Shown here piece by piece: positions 42,959-52,330 of a stretch of DNA of 64,000 nt. The notes under the pieces are model-generated. The model saw only the letters and a list, made by a program, of their open reading frames with translations. It ran no database searches and had not been told where the DNA came from. This stretch comes from an uncultured Clostridia bacterium (lineage in GTDB: Bacteria; Bacillota; Clostridia; Monoglobales; Monoglobaceae): positions 55,992-119,991 of the forward strand of contig CANQQJ010000003.1 of NCBI GenBank assembly GCA_947625905.1, written 5' to 3'. Each line of letters starts with the position of its first letter. Position 1 is the stretch's first letter. The translations under genes were made by a program, and so were the position numbers.

Positions 42959-43106
42959 CGGCGCCGCCTCCATCGTTTTGATTAATTCATTATATATTAT
43001 CCCATTGATCGCGGCTAAAATACCGCTTTTTTCATGTCAATATATGGGTAATGGTTGTTTGATTTTGTATTGTTTTGTTTTAAATTTAATAATTTATATT
43101 TTTTTG

Positions 43107-43135
43107 TTGACAAACATATTCGGCTGTTATATAAT
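43107..43135 (+). promoter_or_regulatory. Consensus sigma-A promoter of putative small RNA
   Basis: TTGACA (43107-43112), a 17-bp spacer and TATAAT (43130-43135): a perfect match, placed ahead of a ~98-nt unit that ends in a terminator. Confidence 0.88.
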
Positions 43136-43141
43136 CAAAAA

Positions 43142-43239
43142 GTCGGATTTGATACACGCGATGATGCGTTTCCGATAAAAAATCAAGAATGTTCAATGAC
43201 GCACAATGGGGTGTGGCTTTTTAGCTGCACCCTTTTTTT
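43142..43239 (+). ncRNA. Putative small RNA or terminated leader upstream of nfnAB
   Basis: Transcription from the perfect promoter would begin near 43142 and stop at a strong terminator (10-bp stem GGGTGTGGCT/AGCTGCACCC, TTTTTTT; 43209-43239). The 5' part folds as TCGGA...TCCGA around ACGC-GATGAT-GCGT (43143-43176). A second promoter (43279-43308) serves nfnA, so the unit looks independent. I do not match it to a known riboswitch. A tiny ORF (MFNDAQWGVAF, ATG 43191) lies inside but lacks a ribosome site. Confidence 0.55.
43209..43239 (+). terminator. Terminator of putative small RNA
   Basis: GGGTGTGGCT-TTTT-AGCTGCACCC is followed by seven T. Confidence 0.88.
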
Positions 43240-43278
43240 GACGGATTTGATATAAATTTTAATACATAATATTTATTG

Positions 43279-43308
43279 TTGCAAACATAAGAGCGGTTAT
43301 GATATAAT
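43279..43308 (+). promoter_or_regulatory. Promoter of nfnAB
   Basis: TTGCAA (43279-43284), 18 bp, TATAAT (43303-43308). The start codon follows about 43 bp later. Confidence 0.8.
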
Positions 43309-43351
43309 TGGAGAAAGCGTATAATCGCGAAAATTTATGGAGGTGTGGTAA

Positions 43352-44197
43352 TTGTTTAAAATTGTAAAAAAGCAAGAGCTCAATCCCACCGTTTCGTTGA
43401 TCGAGGTCGAGGCGCCCTATATCGCCAAAAAGGCGGAGCCGGGTCAGTTTATCATTCTCAGGATCGACGAAAAAGGCGAGAGAATTCCCTTCACTATAGC
43501 GGACTTTGACAGGGAAAAGGGAATAATAACGGTAATTTTCCAGATCGTGGGACAGAGCACTCAGCGCCTGAACGAGCTTAATGAGGGCGACAGCATTCAA
43601 GACTTCGTCGGACCTTTGGGCGTGGCGTCCAAGTTTGACGGAGTAAAAAAGGTCGCGGTCATCGGCGGCGGCCTGGGCACGGCCATCGCTTATCCCCAGG
43701 CGAAAAAGCTTCACTCAATGGGCGTTGAGGTCGACATGATAAACGGTTTTCGCAATAAAGACCTTATCATAATCGAGGATCTGTGCGGGGCCGCCTGCGA
43801 CAATCTGTACACCATGACAGACGACGGCTCAAACGGAAACAAGGGATTTGTGACCGCAAAGCTCGAGGAACTGATCGAGGGCGGCAGAGGCTACGACATG
43901 GTTATCGCCATCGGTCCTCTGGTTATGATGAAGGCCGTTTGCGACCTGACTAAGAAGTATAACATCAAGACCATCGTAAGCATGAACCCGATCATGATCG
44001 ACGGCACAGGAATGTGCGGCGGCTGCCGCGTGACGGTTGGCGGAGAGACCAAATTCGCCTGCGTCGACGGCCCCGATTTCGACGGTCATCAGGTCGATTT
44101 CGACAGCGCTATCTCGCGCTCGAGAATGTTCAGAAAGCAGGAAGCGGAGTCGAGCGAGGCTCACAGATGCAGATTGGAGGGAATGCGCGATGCCTAA
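43352..44197 (+). CDS. nfnA: Ferredoxin:NADP+ oxidoreductase subunit alpha (NfnA / sulfide dehydrogenase-like)
   Basis: This 281-aa protein starts at TTG, with GGAGG eight bases upstream. It belongs to the dihydroorotate dehydrogenase electron-transfer (PyrK-like) flavoprotein group. Features are FAD-binding RIPFTIADFD, NAD-binding VAVIGGGLGTAIAYPQAK and a [2Fe-2S] site near the C-terminus (GMCGGCRVTVGGETKFACVDG). With the next gene it forms NfnAB, which couples NADPH, NADH and ferredoxin by flavin bifurcation. It could instead be named SudB of sulfide dehydrogenase. It overlaps nfnB by eight bases. Confidence 0.9.
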   Translation: MFKIVKKQELNPTVSLIEVEAPYIAKKAEPGQFIILRIDEKGERIPFTIADFDREKGIITVIFQIVGQSTQRLNELNEGDSIQDFVGPLGVASKFDGVKKVAVIGGGLGTAIAYPQAKKLHSMGVEVDMINGFRNKDLIIIEDLCGAACDNLYTMTDDGSNGNKGFVTAKLEELIEGGRGYDMVIAIGPLVMMKAVCDLTKKYNIKTIVSMNPIMIDGTGMCGGCRVTVGGETKFACVDGPDFDGHQVDFDSAISRSRMFRKQEAESSEAHRCRLEGMRDA

Positions 44198-45584
44198 CAT
44201 GTCCTTAAAAAAAGTTGCTATGCCCGAGCAGGAGCCCGATGTGAGAAACAAAAACTTCAAAGAGGTGACCCTGGGCTACACCGAGGAAATGGCGAAGGAA
44301 GAGGCGCAGCGCTGCCTTTCCTGCAAGCATAAGCCCTGTATGCAGGGCTGCCCCGTAATGGTGCAGATTCCCGAGTTTATCGCGCTTGTGGCCGAGGGAA
44401 AATTCGAGGAAGCGTACAAAAAGATACAGGAGACCAGCTCGCTGCCCGCTATTTGCGGCAGAGTGTGTCCGCAGGAGACCCAGTGCGAGAAGTACTGCGT
44501 CCGCGGCATAAAGGGCGAGCCCGTGGCGATCGGCAGACTTGAGAGATTTGTCGCCGATTGGTATATGAAGAACTGCAGCGATGAAGCGGCGAGACCCGAG
44601 CCCAACGGCAAAAAGGTCGCCGTTGTCGGCGCGGGACCCTCGGGTCTTACATGCGCGGGCGACCTTGCGAAGATGGGATATCAGGTGACGGTTTTCGAGG
44701 CGTTCCACACTCCGGGAGGAGTGCTGGTATACGGCATTCCCGAGTTCCGTCTGCCCAAGGACATCGTCGCCAAAGAGGTCGACAAGCTCCGCGATCTGGG
44801 CGTTGAGATAATGACCGATATGGTTATCGGCAAGGTGCTGTCGGTAGACGAGCTTCTGACCGACGAGGGCTTCGACGCCGTGTTTATCGGTACGGGAGCC
44901 GGACTGCCGAGCTTTATGAAAATAGAGGGCGAGTCATTAAACGGAGTGTATTCCGCCAATGAGTTCCTGACCCGTATCAATCTTATGAAGGCGTACAAGT
45001 TCCCGGAGTACGATACCCCGATCTACGTGGGCAAAAATGTGGTCGTTGTCGGCGGCGGAAACGTTGCCATGGACGCCGCGCGTTCCGCGAAGCGCCTGGG
45101 AGCCGAGAACGTTTACATAGTTTACCGCCGCAGCGAGGAGGAAATGCCGGCCAGAGCCGAGGAGATCCACCACGCCAAGCAGGAGGATATAGAGTTCAAG
45201 CTGCTCAACAATCCCGTTAAAATAAACGGCGACGACGAGGGCTGGGTAAAGAGCGTGACATGCATAAAGATGGAGCTTGGCGAGCCCGACGCGTCCGGCA
45301 GGCGCAGACCCGTTCCCGTTGAGGGAAGCGAGTTTGACATAGACGCCGACGTTGTGGTAATAGCTATCGGCCAGACGCCGAACCCGCTTATCAAAAACAC
45401 GACCCCCGACCTTGAGACCAACCGTTGGGGCTGCATCGTTGCGAAAGAGGAGACCGGAGCCACAAGCAAAAAGGGCGTTTACGCCGGAGGCGACGTGGTG
45501 ACCGGAGCCGCGACGGTTATCCTCGCGATGGGCGCCGGCAAAACCGCCGCCGCATCGATCGACGAGTATTTACGCAACGCGTAA
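44190..45584 (+). CDS. nfnB: Ferredoxin:NADP+ oxidoreductase subunit beta (NfnB / glutamate synthase small-subunit-like)
   Basis: This protein is 464 aa from ATG 44190 (GGAGGG eight bases before); the track start is inside nfnA. Two [4Fe-4S] sites lie in the N-terminal part (CLSCKHKPCMQGCPV and ICGRVCPQETQCEKYC). FAD-binding VAVVGAGPSGLTCAGDLAKMGY, NADPH-binding VVVVGGGNVAMDAARSAKRLGA and the closing YAGGDVVTGAATVILAMGAG follow. The fold is shared with GltD, but the coupling to nfnA and the absence of a GltB large subunit point to NfnB. It provides NADPH, fitting the gdhA gene just downstream. Confidence 0.92.
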   Translation: MPNMSLKKVAMPEQEPDVRNKNFKEVTLGYTEEMAKEEAQRCLSCKHKPCMQGCPVMVQIPEFIALVAEGKFEEAYKKIQETSSLPAICGRVCPQETQCEKYCVRGIKGEPVAIGRLERFVADWYMKNCSDEAARPEPNGKKVAVVGAGPSGLTCAGDLAKMGYQVTVFEAFHTPGGVLVYGIPEFRLPKDIVAKEVDKLRDLGVEIMTDMVIGKVLSVDELLTDEGFDAVFIGTGAGLPSFMKIEGESLNGVYSANEFLTRINLMKAYKFPEYDTPIYVGKNVVVVGGGNVAMDAARSAKRLGAENVYIVYRRSEEEMPARAEEIHHAKQEDIEFKLLNNPVKINGDDEGWVKSVTCIKMELGEPDASGRRRPVPVEGSEFDIDADVVVIAIGQTPNPLIKNTTPDLETNRWGCIVAKEETGATSKKGVYAGGDVVTGAATVILAMGAGKTAAASIDEYLRNA

Positions 45585-45655
45585 ATAACGGCTTGGGCGC
45601 TCGGGGCGGAGGCGGCGAGCGCAACCGGGCGGGCGAAATAATTCAAAAAAAATAA

Positions 45656-47038
<1,383 letters not shown>

Positions 47039-47059
47039 TATAATTTTAAATTACGGCGT

Positions 47060-47091
47060 CTCCCCTCCAAACGGAGGGGAGGCCTTTTTTT
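47060..47091 (+). terminator. Terminator of gdhA
   Basis: CTCCCCTCC-AAAC-GGAGGGGAG is followed by CCTTTTTTT, 22 bp after the stop. Confidence 0.9.
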
Positions 47092-47100
47092 ATTATCCGC

Positions 47101-47129
47101 TTGCAATCAAAATCGTTTTGTGTTATAAT
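47101..47129 (+). promoter_or_regulatory. Promoter of the radical SAM gene
   Basis: TTGCAA (47101-47106), 17 bp, TATAAT (47124-47129), directly after the gdhA terminator. Confidence 0.85.
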
Positions 47130-47152
47130 GTCGTTTTGAAAGGACTGGTAAC

Positions 47153-47755
47153 ATGACGATAACTTACGAATTGGGGAATTCCCTCTATGTTAATATAACC
47201 AACCGCTGCTCCAACGCGTGCGGGTTTTGTCTGCGCTCAAAGCATGACAACGTGAACGGCCGGGACGATCTGTGGCTTGAGCGCGAGCCGACGATCGACG
47301 AGATCAAGGCCGACTTTGTAAAGCGGAACTTGAGCAAATACGACGCGGTGGTGTTCTGCGGCTTCGGCGAGCCGACCGAGCGATTTGACGATATGATAAC
47401 GATAGCGAAGTGGCTCAAGGCGAATAATGACGTGCAGATACGCGTTAATACCAACGGGCAGGGCAACCTGATAAACGGCAGAGACGTCACGCCCGAGCTG
47501 CGCGGCGCGATAGATATAGTCTCTATCAGCCTTAACGCTCCGACGGCCGAGGCGTATCAAAAGATATGTCACAGCAGATACGGGGAAGCGGCATTTGAGG
47601 CCCTTCGGGAATTTGCTCGAAAAGCAAAGCCGTATGTCAAAGACGTGGTTTTCAGCGTGGTCGACAAGACCATGCCCGACGCCGATATAGAACTGTGCCG
47701 CCAAATAGCCGAGAAAACGGGCGTTAACTTCCGCGTCAGGGAATATATCGAATAA
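47153..47755 (+). CDS. Radical SAM protein, TatD-associated type
   Basis: This 200-aa protein has the [4Fe-4S]/SAM motif CSNACGFC (CxxxCxxC, about 19-26), VVFCGFGEPTERFD, RVNTNGQGNL and SISLNAPTAEAY. The short length and CGFGEPT motif fit the small radical SAM proteins often found beside or fused to TatD nucleases. No tatD lies here. The substrate is unknown. It is a single gene with its own promoter. AAAGGACTGGTAAC precedes ATG. Confidence 0.88.
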   Translation: MTITYELGNSLYVNITNRCSNACGFCLRSKHDNVNGRDDLWLEREPTIDEIKADFVKRNLSKYDAVVFCGFGEPTERFDDMITIAKWLKANNDVQIRVNTNGQGNLINGRDVTPELRGAIDIVSISLNAPTAEAYQKICHSRYGEAAFEALREFARKAKPYVKDVVFSVVDKTMPDADIELCRQIAEKTGVNFRVREYIE

Positions 47756-47936
47756 GCATATTTTTCATGCGTCATTTTGCCATAAAAACAGTATAGTCTA
47801 ACGGATATTTGGCGTAAAAATGGCGTAAATCAAAAGATTTTTAAATCGCAGCACCCTGAAACCCGCGTAAAAACGTTGATTTCGGCTTGCTTTGAATTTT
47901 TGTGTATTTTTTTTAACAATATTTTTAAAGATATTG

Positions 47937-47965
47937 TTGCAGTTTTAATTTTTTTATGATATAAT
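47937..47965 (+). promoter_or_regulatory. Promoter of the hydrogenase operon
   Basis: TTGCAG (47937-47942), 17 bp, TATAAT (47960-47965). The leader to hydC is about 77 nt. The rest of the 287-bp gap (47756-47936) is AT-rich with nothing I recognise. Confidence 0.85.
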
Positions 47966-48048
47966 GAATTGGTTTTTGTGAGAAGTGTTGAAATATGATC
48001 AATCTTATAACATATACACGAAATTAAAACTAATAGGAGGTTTTGCAA

Positions 48049-48528
48049 ATGGCGATCCCATTTAAGGGTACAAAAGAGCAGGAAGAGCAGCTTAAGGCAG
48101 TAATTGCCGCTCACAAGGGTGAGAAGGGAGCCACTATCCCGGTTCTTCACGAGGCGCAGGATATCTACGGCTACCTTCCGATCGAGGTTCAGAAAATGAT
48201 TGCCGAGGGACTGGGCGTATCTCTTGCAGAGGTATACGGAATCGTTACGTTCTACACTCAGTTCTCGCTGAATCCAAAGGGCGAGCATCCCATCGGAGTC
48301 TGTCTCGGAACCGCGTGCTACGTAAAGGGCAGCGGCGATATTCTCGAGAAGCTCAAAGACATTTTAAAGATCGACGTCGGAGAGTGTACGGACGACGGCA
48401 AGTTCTCGCTTGACGCGACGCGCTGCATAGGCGCCTGCGGTCTGGCTCCCGTTATGACGATCGGCGACGATGTTCACGGCAGACTGACCGTTGATCAGGT
48501 CGAAGGCATAGTCAAGCAGTACAGTTAA
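48049..48528 (+). CDS. hydC: Electron-bifurcating hydrogenase subunit HydC (NuoE-like)
   Basis: This protein is 159 aa from ATG 48049, eight bases after AGGAGG (the TTG at 48043 used by the track is too close). It has a thioredoxin-like [2Fe-2S] fold with four ligand cysteines: CLGTACYVKGS and CIGACGLAP. The N-terminal helical HEAQDIYGYLPIEVQKMIAEGLGVSLAEVYGIVTFY is standard for NuoE/HydC. It passes electrons within the HydABC complex that couples NADH and reduced ferredoxin oxidation to H2 formation. Confidence 0.94.
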   Translation: MAIPFKGTKEQEEQLKAVIAAHKGEKGATIPVLHEAQDIYGYLPIEVQKMIAEGLGVSLAEVYGIVTFYTQFSLNPKGEHPIGVCLGTACYVKGSGDILEKLKDILKIDVGECTDDGKFSLDATRCIGACGLAPVMTIGDDVHGRLTVDQVEGIVKQYS

Positions 48529-48559
48529 TATAAACGAGCATAAAGTTTGGAGGGTTAAA

Positions 48560-50443
48560 ATGAAAAGTTTGGAAGAGCTTAAATCAATTCGCGAAAAAAT
48601 GTTCGACCTGGTTGACATGAGAAATGATGACAGCGAAAACACCAATAGTGATTATAAGTATCAGGTTCTGGTGTGCGGCGGTACAGGCTGCACCTCGTCT
48701 GGCAGCATGACGCTGATCAGCGAGTTCGAGAAGCTGATAGAAAAGAACGGTCTGGGCGATAAGGTAAAGCTCGTTAAGACGGGCTGCTTCGGTCTGTGCG
48801 CGCTGGGTCCGGTTGTTATAGTTTATCCCGAGGGTGCGTTCTACAGCATGGTAAAGGCCGAGGACGTGCACGAGATAGTCGAGCAGCACCTGATGGGCGG
48901 CAAGGTCGTTACCAGACTGCTCTACGAGGAGTCCGTTCACGCGGGCACCGATGAGATCAAGTCTCTCAACGAGATCGACTTTTATAAAAAGCAGCACAGA
49001 GTTGCGCTCAGGAACTGCGGCGTTATCAATCCCGAGAACATCGAGGAGTACATAGCCAGAGACGGATACGCGGCGCTGGGCAAGGTGCTTAAGGAAATGA
49101 CGCCTCAGCAGGTAATCGACACGATCAGCGCGTCGGGACTCAGGGGCCGCGGCGGCGCTGGCTTCCCCACGGGCACAAAGTGGCAGTTTGCCGCCAACTC
49201 AAAGGGCGATATAAAATACGTGTGCTGCAACGCCGACGAGGGCGACCCGGGAGCGTTTATGGACAGAAGCATACTCGAGGGCGATCCCCACGCGGTGCTC
49301 GAGGCGATGACGATAGCGGGTTACGCCATAGGCGCGTGCCGGGGCTACATATATATCAGAGCCGAGTACCCGATCGCGGTAGAGAGGCTCAAGATCGCCA
49401 TAAAGCAGGCGAGAGAATACGGAATGCTGGGCAAAGACATTTTCGGCTCGGGATTCGATTTTGACATTGATATCAGACTGGGCGCCGGCGCGTTCGTGTG
49501 CGGCGAGGAAACCGCTCTGATGACCTCGATCGAGGGTCACAGAGGCGAGCCCAGGCCCCGTCCCCCGTTCCCGGCGGTAAAGGGTCTGTTCGGCGTGCCC
49601 ACGATACTCAACAACGTTGAGACCTACGCCAACGTGCCCGGAATTATATTGAAGGGCGCCGAGTGGTTCGCGTCAACCGGAACCGAAAAGAGCAAGGGCA
49701 CCAAGGTGTTCGCACTTGGCGGAAAGATCCACAACACGGGTCTTGTCGAGGTTCCCATGGGCACCACCATGCGCGAGATAATAGAGGACATCGGCGGAGG
49801 CATTCCGAACGGCAAGAAGTTTAAGGCGGCCCAGACGGGCGGCCCCTCGGGCGGATGTATCCCCGCGGAACTTATAGACACGCCGATCGACTACGATTCG
49901 CTGACGGCCATCGGCTCGATGATGGGCTCCGGCGGTCTTATAGTTATGGACGAGGACAACTGCATGGTCGACATCGCCAAGTTCTTCCTGGAGTTCACGG
50001 TCGACGAGTCGTGCGGTAAGTGCACGCCCTGCCGAATCGGCACAAAGCGCCTGCTTGAGATATTGACAAAGATCACCGAGGGCAAAGGCACGATGGAGGA
50101 TCTCGATCGTCTGGAGGAGCTGGCGAACGCCATCAAGGCGGGCTCGCTGTGCGGCCTTGGCCAGACCGCGCCCAACCCCGTGCTGTCCACCTTAAAGTAT
50201 TTCAGACACGAGTACGAGGCGCATATAAAGGACAAGACATGTCCCGCTCATGTCTGCAAGGGACTTTTGAAGTTCACGATCGACCCCGACAAGTGCCGCG
50301 GCTGCAGCCTTTGCGCCAAGCAGTGTCCCGTGGGCGCGATCTCGGGTCAGGTCAAGAGCCCGTTCAAGATCGATACCGATAAGTGCGTAAAGTGCGGCGC
50401 TTGCATGGAGAAGTGCCCCTTTAAGGCTATCAGCAAGCAGTAA
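48560..50443 (+). CDS. hydB: Electron-bifurcating hydrogenase subunit HydB (NuoF-like)
   Basis: This 627-aa flavoprotein has an N-terminal thioredoxin-like [2Fe-2S] domain (CGGTGC...KTGCFGLCALGP, about 30-125). The FMN/NADH-binding NuoF core carries LRGRGGAGFPTGTKW, CNADEGDPGAFMDR and GAYICGEE-like GAFVCGEETAL. The [4Fe-4S] site is ESCGKCTPCRIGT. A C-terminal two-cluster ferredoxin domain follows (CRGCSLCAKQCP, CVKCGACMEKCP, about 570-625). This order is the HydB/HnoF-type architecture, longer than respiratory NuoF. It is the NADH-oxidising, bifurcating flavin subunit. Confidence 0.95.
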   Translation: MKSLEELKSIREKMFDLVDMRNDDSENTNSDYKYQVLVCGGTGCTSSGSMTLISEFEKLIEKNGLGDKVKLVKTGCFGLCALGPVVIVYPEGAFYSMVKAEDVHEIVEQHLMGGKVVTRLLYEESVHAGTDEIKSLNEIDFYKKQHRVALRNCGVINPENIEEYIARDGYAALGKVLKEMTPQQVIDTISASGLRGRGGAGFPTGTKWQFAANSKGDIKYVCCNADEGDPGAFMDRSILEGDPHAVLEAMTIAGYAIGACRGYIYIRAEYPIAVERLKIAIKQAREYGMLGKDIFGSGFDFDIDIRLGAGAFVCGEETALMTSIEGHRGEPRPRPPFPAVKGLFGVPTILNNVETYANVPGIILKGAEWFASTGTEKSKGTKVFALGGKIHNTGLVEVPMGTTMREIIEDIGGGIPNGKKFKAAQTGGPSGGCIPAELIDTPIDYDSLTAIGSMMGSGGLIVMDEDNCMVDIAKFFLEFTVDESCGKCTPCRIGTKRLLEILTKITEGKGTMEDLDRLEELANAIKAGSLCGLGQTAPNPVLSTLKYFRHEYEAHIKDKTCPAHVCKGLLKFTIDPDKCRGCSLCAKQCPVGAISGQVKSPFKIDTDKCVKCGACMEKCPFKAISKQ

Positions 50444-50456
50444 GGAGGGAATAGAG

Positions 50457-52208
50457 ATGTCTGAAAAAATTAATATGGTTAACATGAAAATAAACGGAAT
50501 GGAAATTTCTGTTCCCGAGAATTACACGATTTTAGAGGCGGCAAGGGAAAACGGAATAGATATCCCCACCCTGTGCTATTTAAAAGACGTCAGCAAGACC
50601 GGCGCGTGCAGAATGTGCATCGTTGAGATAAAGGGCGCGAGAGCCCTTCAGGCTTCCTGCGTATATCCCGTATCAGAGGGCCTTGAGGTCCTGACCAACA
50701 CAAAGAAGGTAAGGGACCAGAGGAGAGTTACGCTTGAGCTCTTGCTGTCGGACCATGACAGAAAATGTCTCAGCTGTCCGAGGAACCAAAAGTGCGAGCT
50801 TCAGGCTCTGGCCGATGATCTGGGCGTTGAGAACATCCCGTTTGAGGGTGAGATGAACACTTACGACATAGACGAGGTTTCAGCCTCGATCGTGCGCGAC
50901 AACAACAAGTGCGTGCTCTGCCGCCGCTGCGTTAATATGTGCAAAAACGTTCAGACCGTTTCGGTAATCGACACAATGGAGCGCGGATTCAGGACAAAAG
51001 TGGGCTCGGCTTTTGACATGAGCCTTGCGGACACCGCATGCGTCAACTGCGGACAGTGCATAATCTCATGTCCCACGGGCGCGCTCAGAGAAAAGAACAA
51101 TACCAAGGAAGTATGGAACGCCATCGCCGATGACAGTAAGGTCGTTATCGTGCAGACCGCGCCCGCGGTAAGAGCCGCGCTGGGCGAGGAATTCGGTTAT
51201 CCCATGGGAACGGCAGTCACGGGCAAAATGGCCGCCGCGCTGCGCAGACTTGGGTTTGACAAGGTATTCGACACCGACACGGGCGCCGACCTCACTATAA
51301 TGGAAGAGGCAAACGAGCTGGTGGAGAGGATCAAAAACGGCGGCAAGCTGCCGATGATAACCTCCTGCAGCCCCGGCTGGGTCAAGTTCTGCGAGCATAA
51401 CTTCCCCGATTTTCTCGATAATCTTTCGAGCTGCAAGTCTCCCCACGAGATGTTCGGTGCGATCATAAAGAGCTATTACGCCGAGAAGCACGGCATTGAC
51501 CCCAAGAGCATATTTATGGTTTCGGTTATGCCCTGCGTTGCCAAGAAATTTGAGGCGGGCAGGCCCGAGATGGAGTGCGGCGGCCTCAGAGACGTTGACG
51601 CGGTTATCTCCACTCGCGAGCTTGCGGATATGATCAAGGAAGCCGGCATAATGTTCAGCAAGCTTCCCGACGAGGAATTCGATCAGCCGTTTGAGAGAGC
51701 CAGCGGCGCGGGAGTCATATTCGGTGCGACCGGCGGCGTTATGGAAGCGGCGCTCAGGACTGCGGCCGACACCCTCGGCGGCAAGTCTGTCGAGGAGATC
51801 GAGTATCACGGCGTTCGCGGAGTTGAAGGCATCAAGGAGGCTACGGTCAACATGGGCGGCATGGATGTCAAGGTCGCGGTCGCTCACGGGTTGGGCAACG
51901 CCAGAAAGCTGCTCGAGAATATCAGAGACGGCAAGGCCGACTATCACTTTATTGAGATCATGGCATGTCCCGGCGGCTGTGTAAACGGCGGCGGACAGCC
52001 GATAGTAGCCTCCAAGGACAAGATGGACAAAGACCTCCGCGTTGAGCGCGCCAAGGCCATCTATTCCGAGGACAGAGCCAGCGGCATCAGAAAGAGCCAC
52101 GAGAATCCCGACATGGTAACTCTCTATAACGAGTACCTCGAAAAGCCGGGCTCTCACAGGGCACACGAGCTGCTCCACACGACCTACACAAGCAGAGGTT
52201 TGTTCTAA
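50457..52208 (+). CDS. hydA: [FeFe]-hydrogenase catalytic subunit HydA
   Basis: This 583-aa protein has an N-terminal [2Fe-2S] domain (CYLKDVSKTGACRMC, about 38-55), a NuoG-type cluster (HDRKCLSCPRNQKCEL) and two [4Fe-4S] ferredoxin motifs (CVLCRRCVNMCK, CVNCGQCIISCP). The H-cluster signatures are TSCSPGW (L1), MPCVAKKFE (L2) and EIMACPGGCVNGGGQP (L3). The Ser variant in L1 (where many monomeric enzymes have CC) fits trimeric bifurcating HydA. It lacks the extra C-terminal [2Fe-2S] domain known from Thermotoga HydA. The maturases HydEFG are not in the window. Confidence 0.96.
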   Translation: MSEKINMVNMKINGMEISVPENYTILEAARENGIDIPTLCYLKDVSKTGACRMCIVEIKGARALQASCVYPVSEGLEVLTNTKKVRDQRRVTLELLLSDHDRKCLSCPRNQKCELQALADDLGVENIPFEGEMNTYDIDEVSASIVRDNNKCVLCRRCVNMCKNVQTVSVIDTMERGFRTKVGSAFDMSLADTACVNCGQCIISCPTGALREKNNTKEVWNAIADDSKVVIVQTAPAVRAALGEEFGYPMGTAVTGKMAAALRRLGFDKVFDTDTGADLTIMEEANELVERIKNGGKLPMITSCSPGWVKFCEHNFPDFLDNLSSCKSPHEMFGAIIKSYYAEKHGIDPKSIFMVSVMPCVAKKFEAGRPEMECGGLRDVDAVISTRELADMIKEAGIMFSKLPDEEFDQPFERASGAGVIFGATGGVMEAALRTAADTLGGKSVEEIEYHGVRGVEGIKEATVNMGGMDVKVAVAHGLGNARKLLENIRDGKADYHFIEIMACPGGCVNGGGQPIVASKDKMDKDLRVERAKAIYSEDRASGIRKSHENPDMVTLYNEYLEKPGSHRAHELLHTTYTSRGLF

Positions 52209-52221
52209 AATTCATAATACC

Positions 52222-52251
52222 AAAACCGTCGGCGCAGCCGGCGGTTTTATT
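52222..52251 (+). terminator. Terminator of hydCBA
   Basis: AAAACCGTCGGC-GCA-GCCGGCGGTTTT is followed by ATTT, 13 bp after the hydA stop. Confidence 0.8.
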
Positions 52252-52261
52252 TAACTTTCTG

Positions 52262-52290
52262 TTGCAATGTACAAAAAATTGTGCTATAAT
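52262..52290 (+). promoter_or_regulatory. Promoter of the pectate lyase gene
   Basis: TTGCAA (52262-52267), 17 bp, TATAAT (52285-52290), about 40 bp before the ATG. Confidence 0.85.
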
Positions 52291-52330
52291 TTGTGTTAAG
52301 AAACAAAATTTAATGTCAGGAGGGTAAATC

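Noticed and set aside
43191-43226. Leader peptide MFNDAQWGVAF inside the putative RNA
   Set aside because: No ribosome site and no run of a regulatory amino acid; it probably arises by chance.
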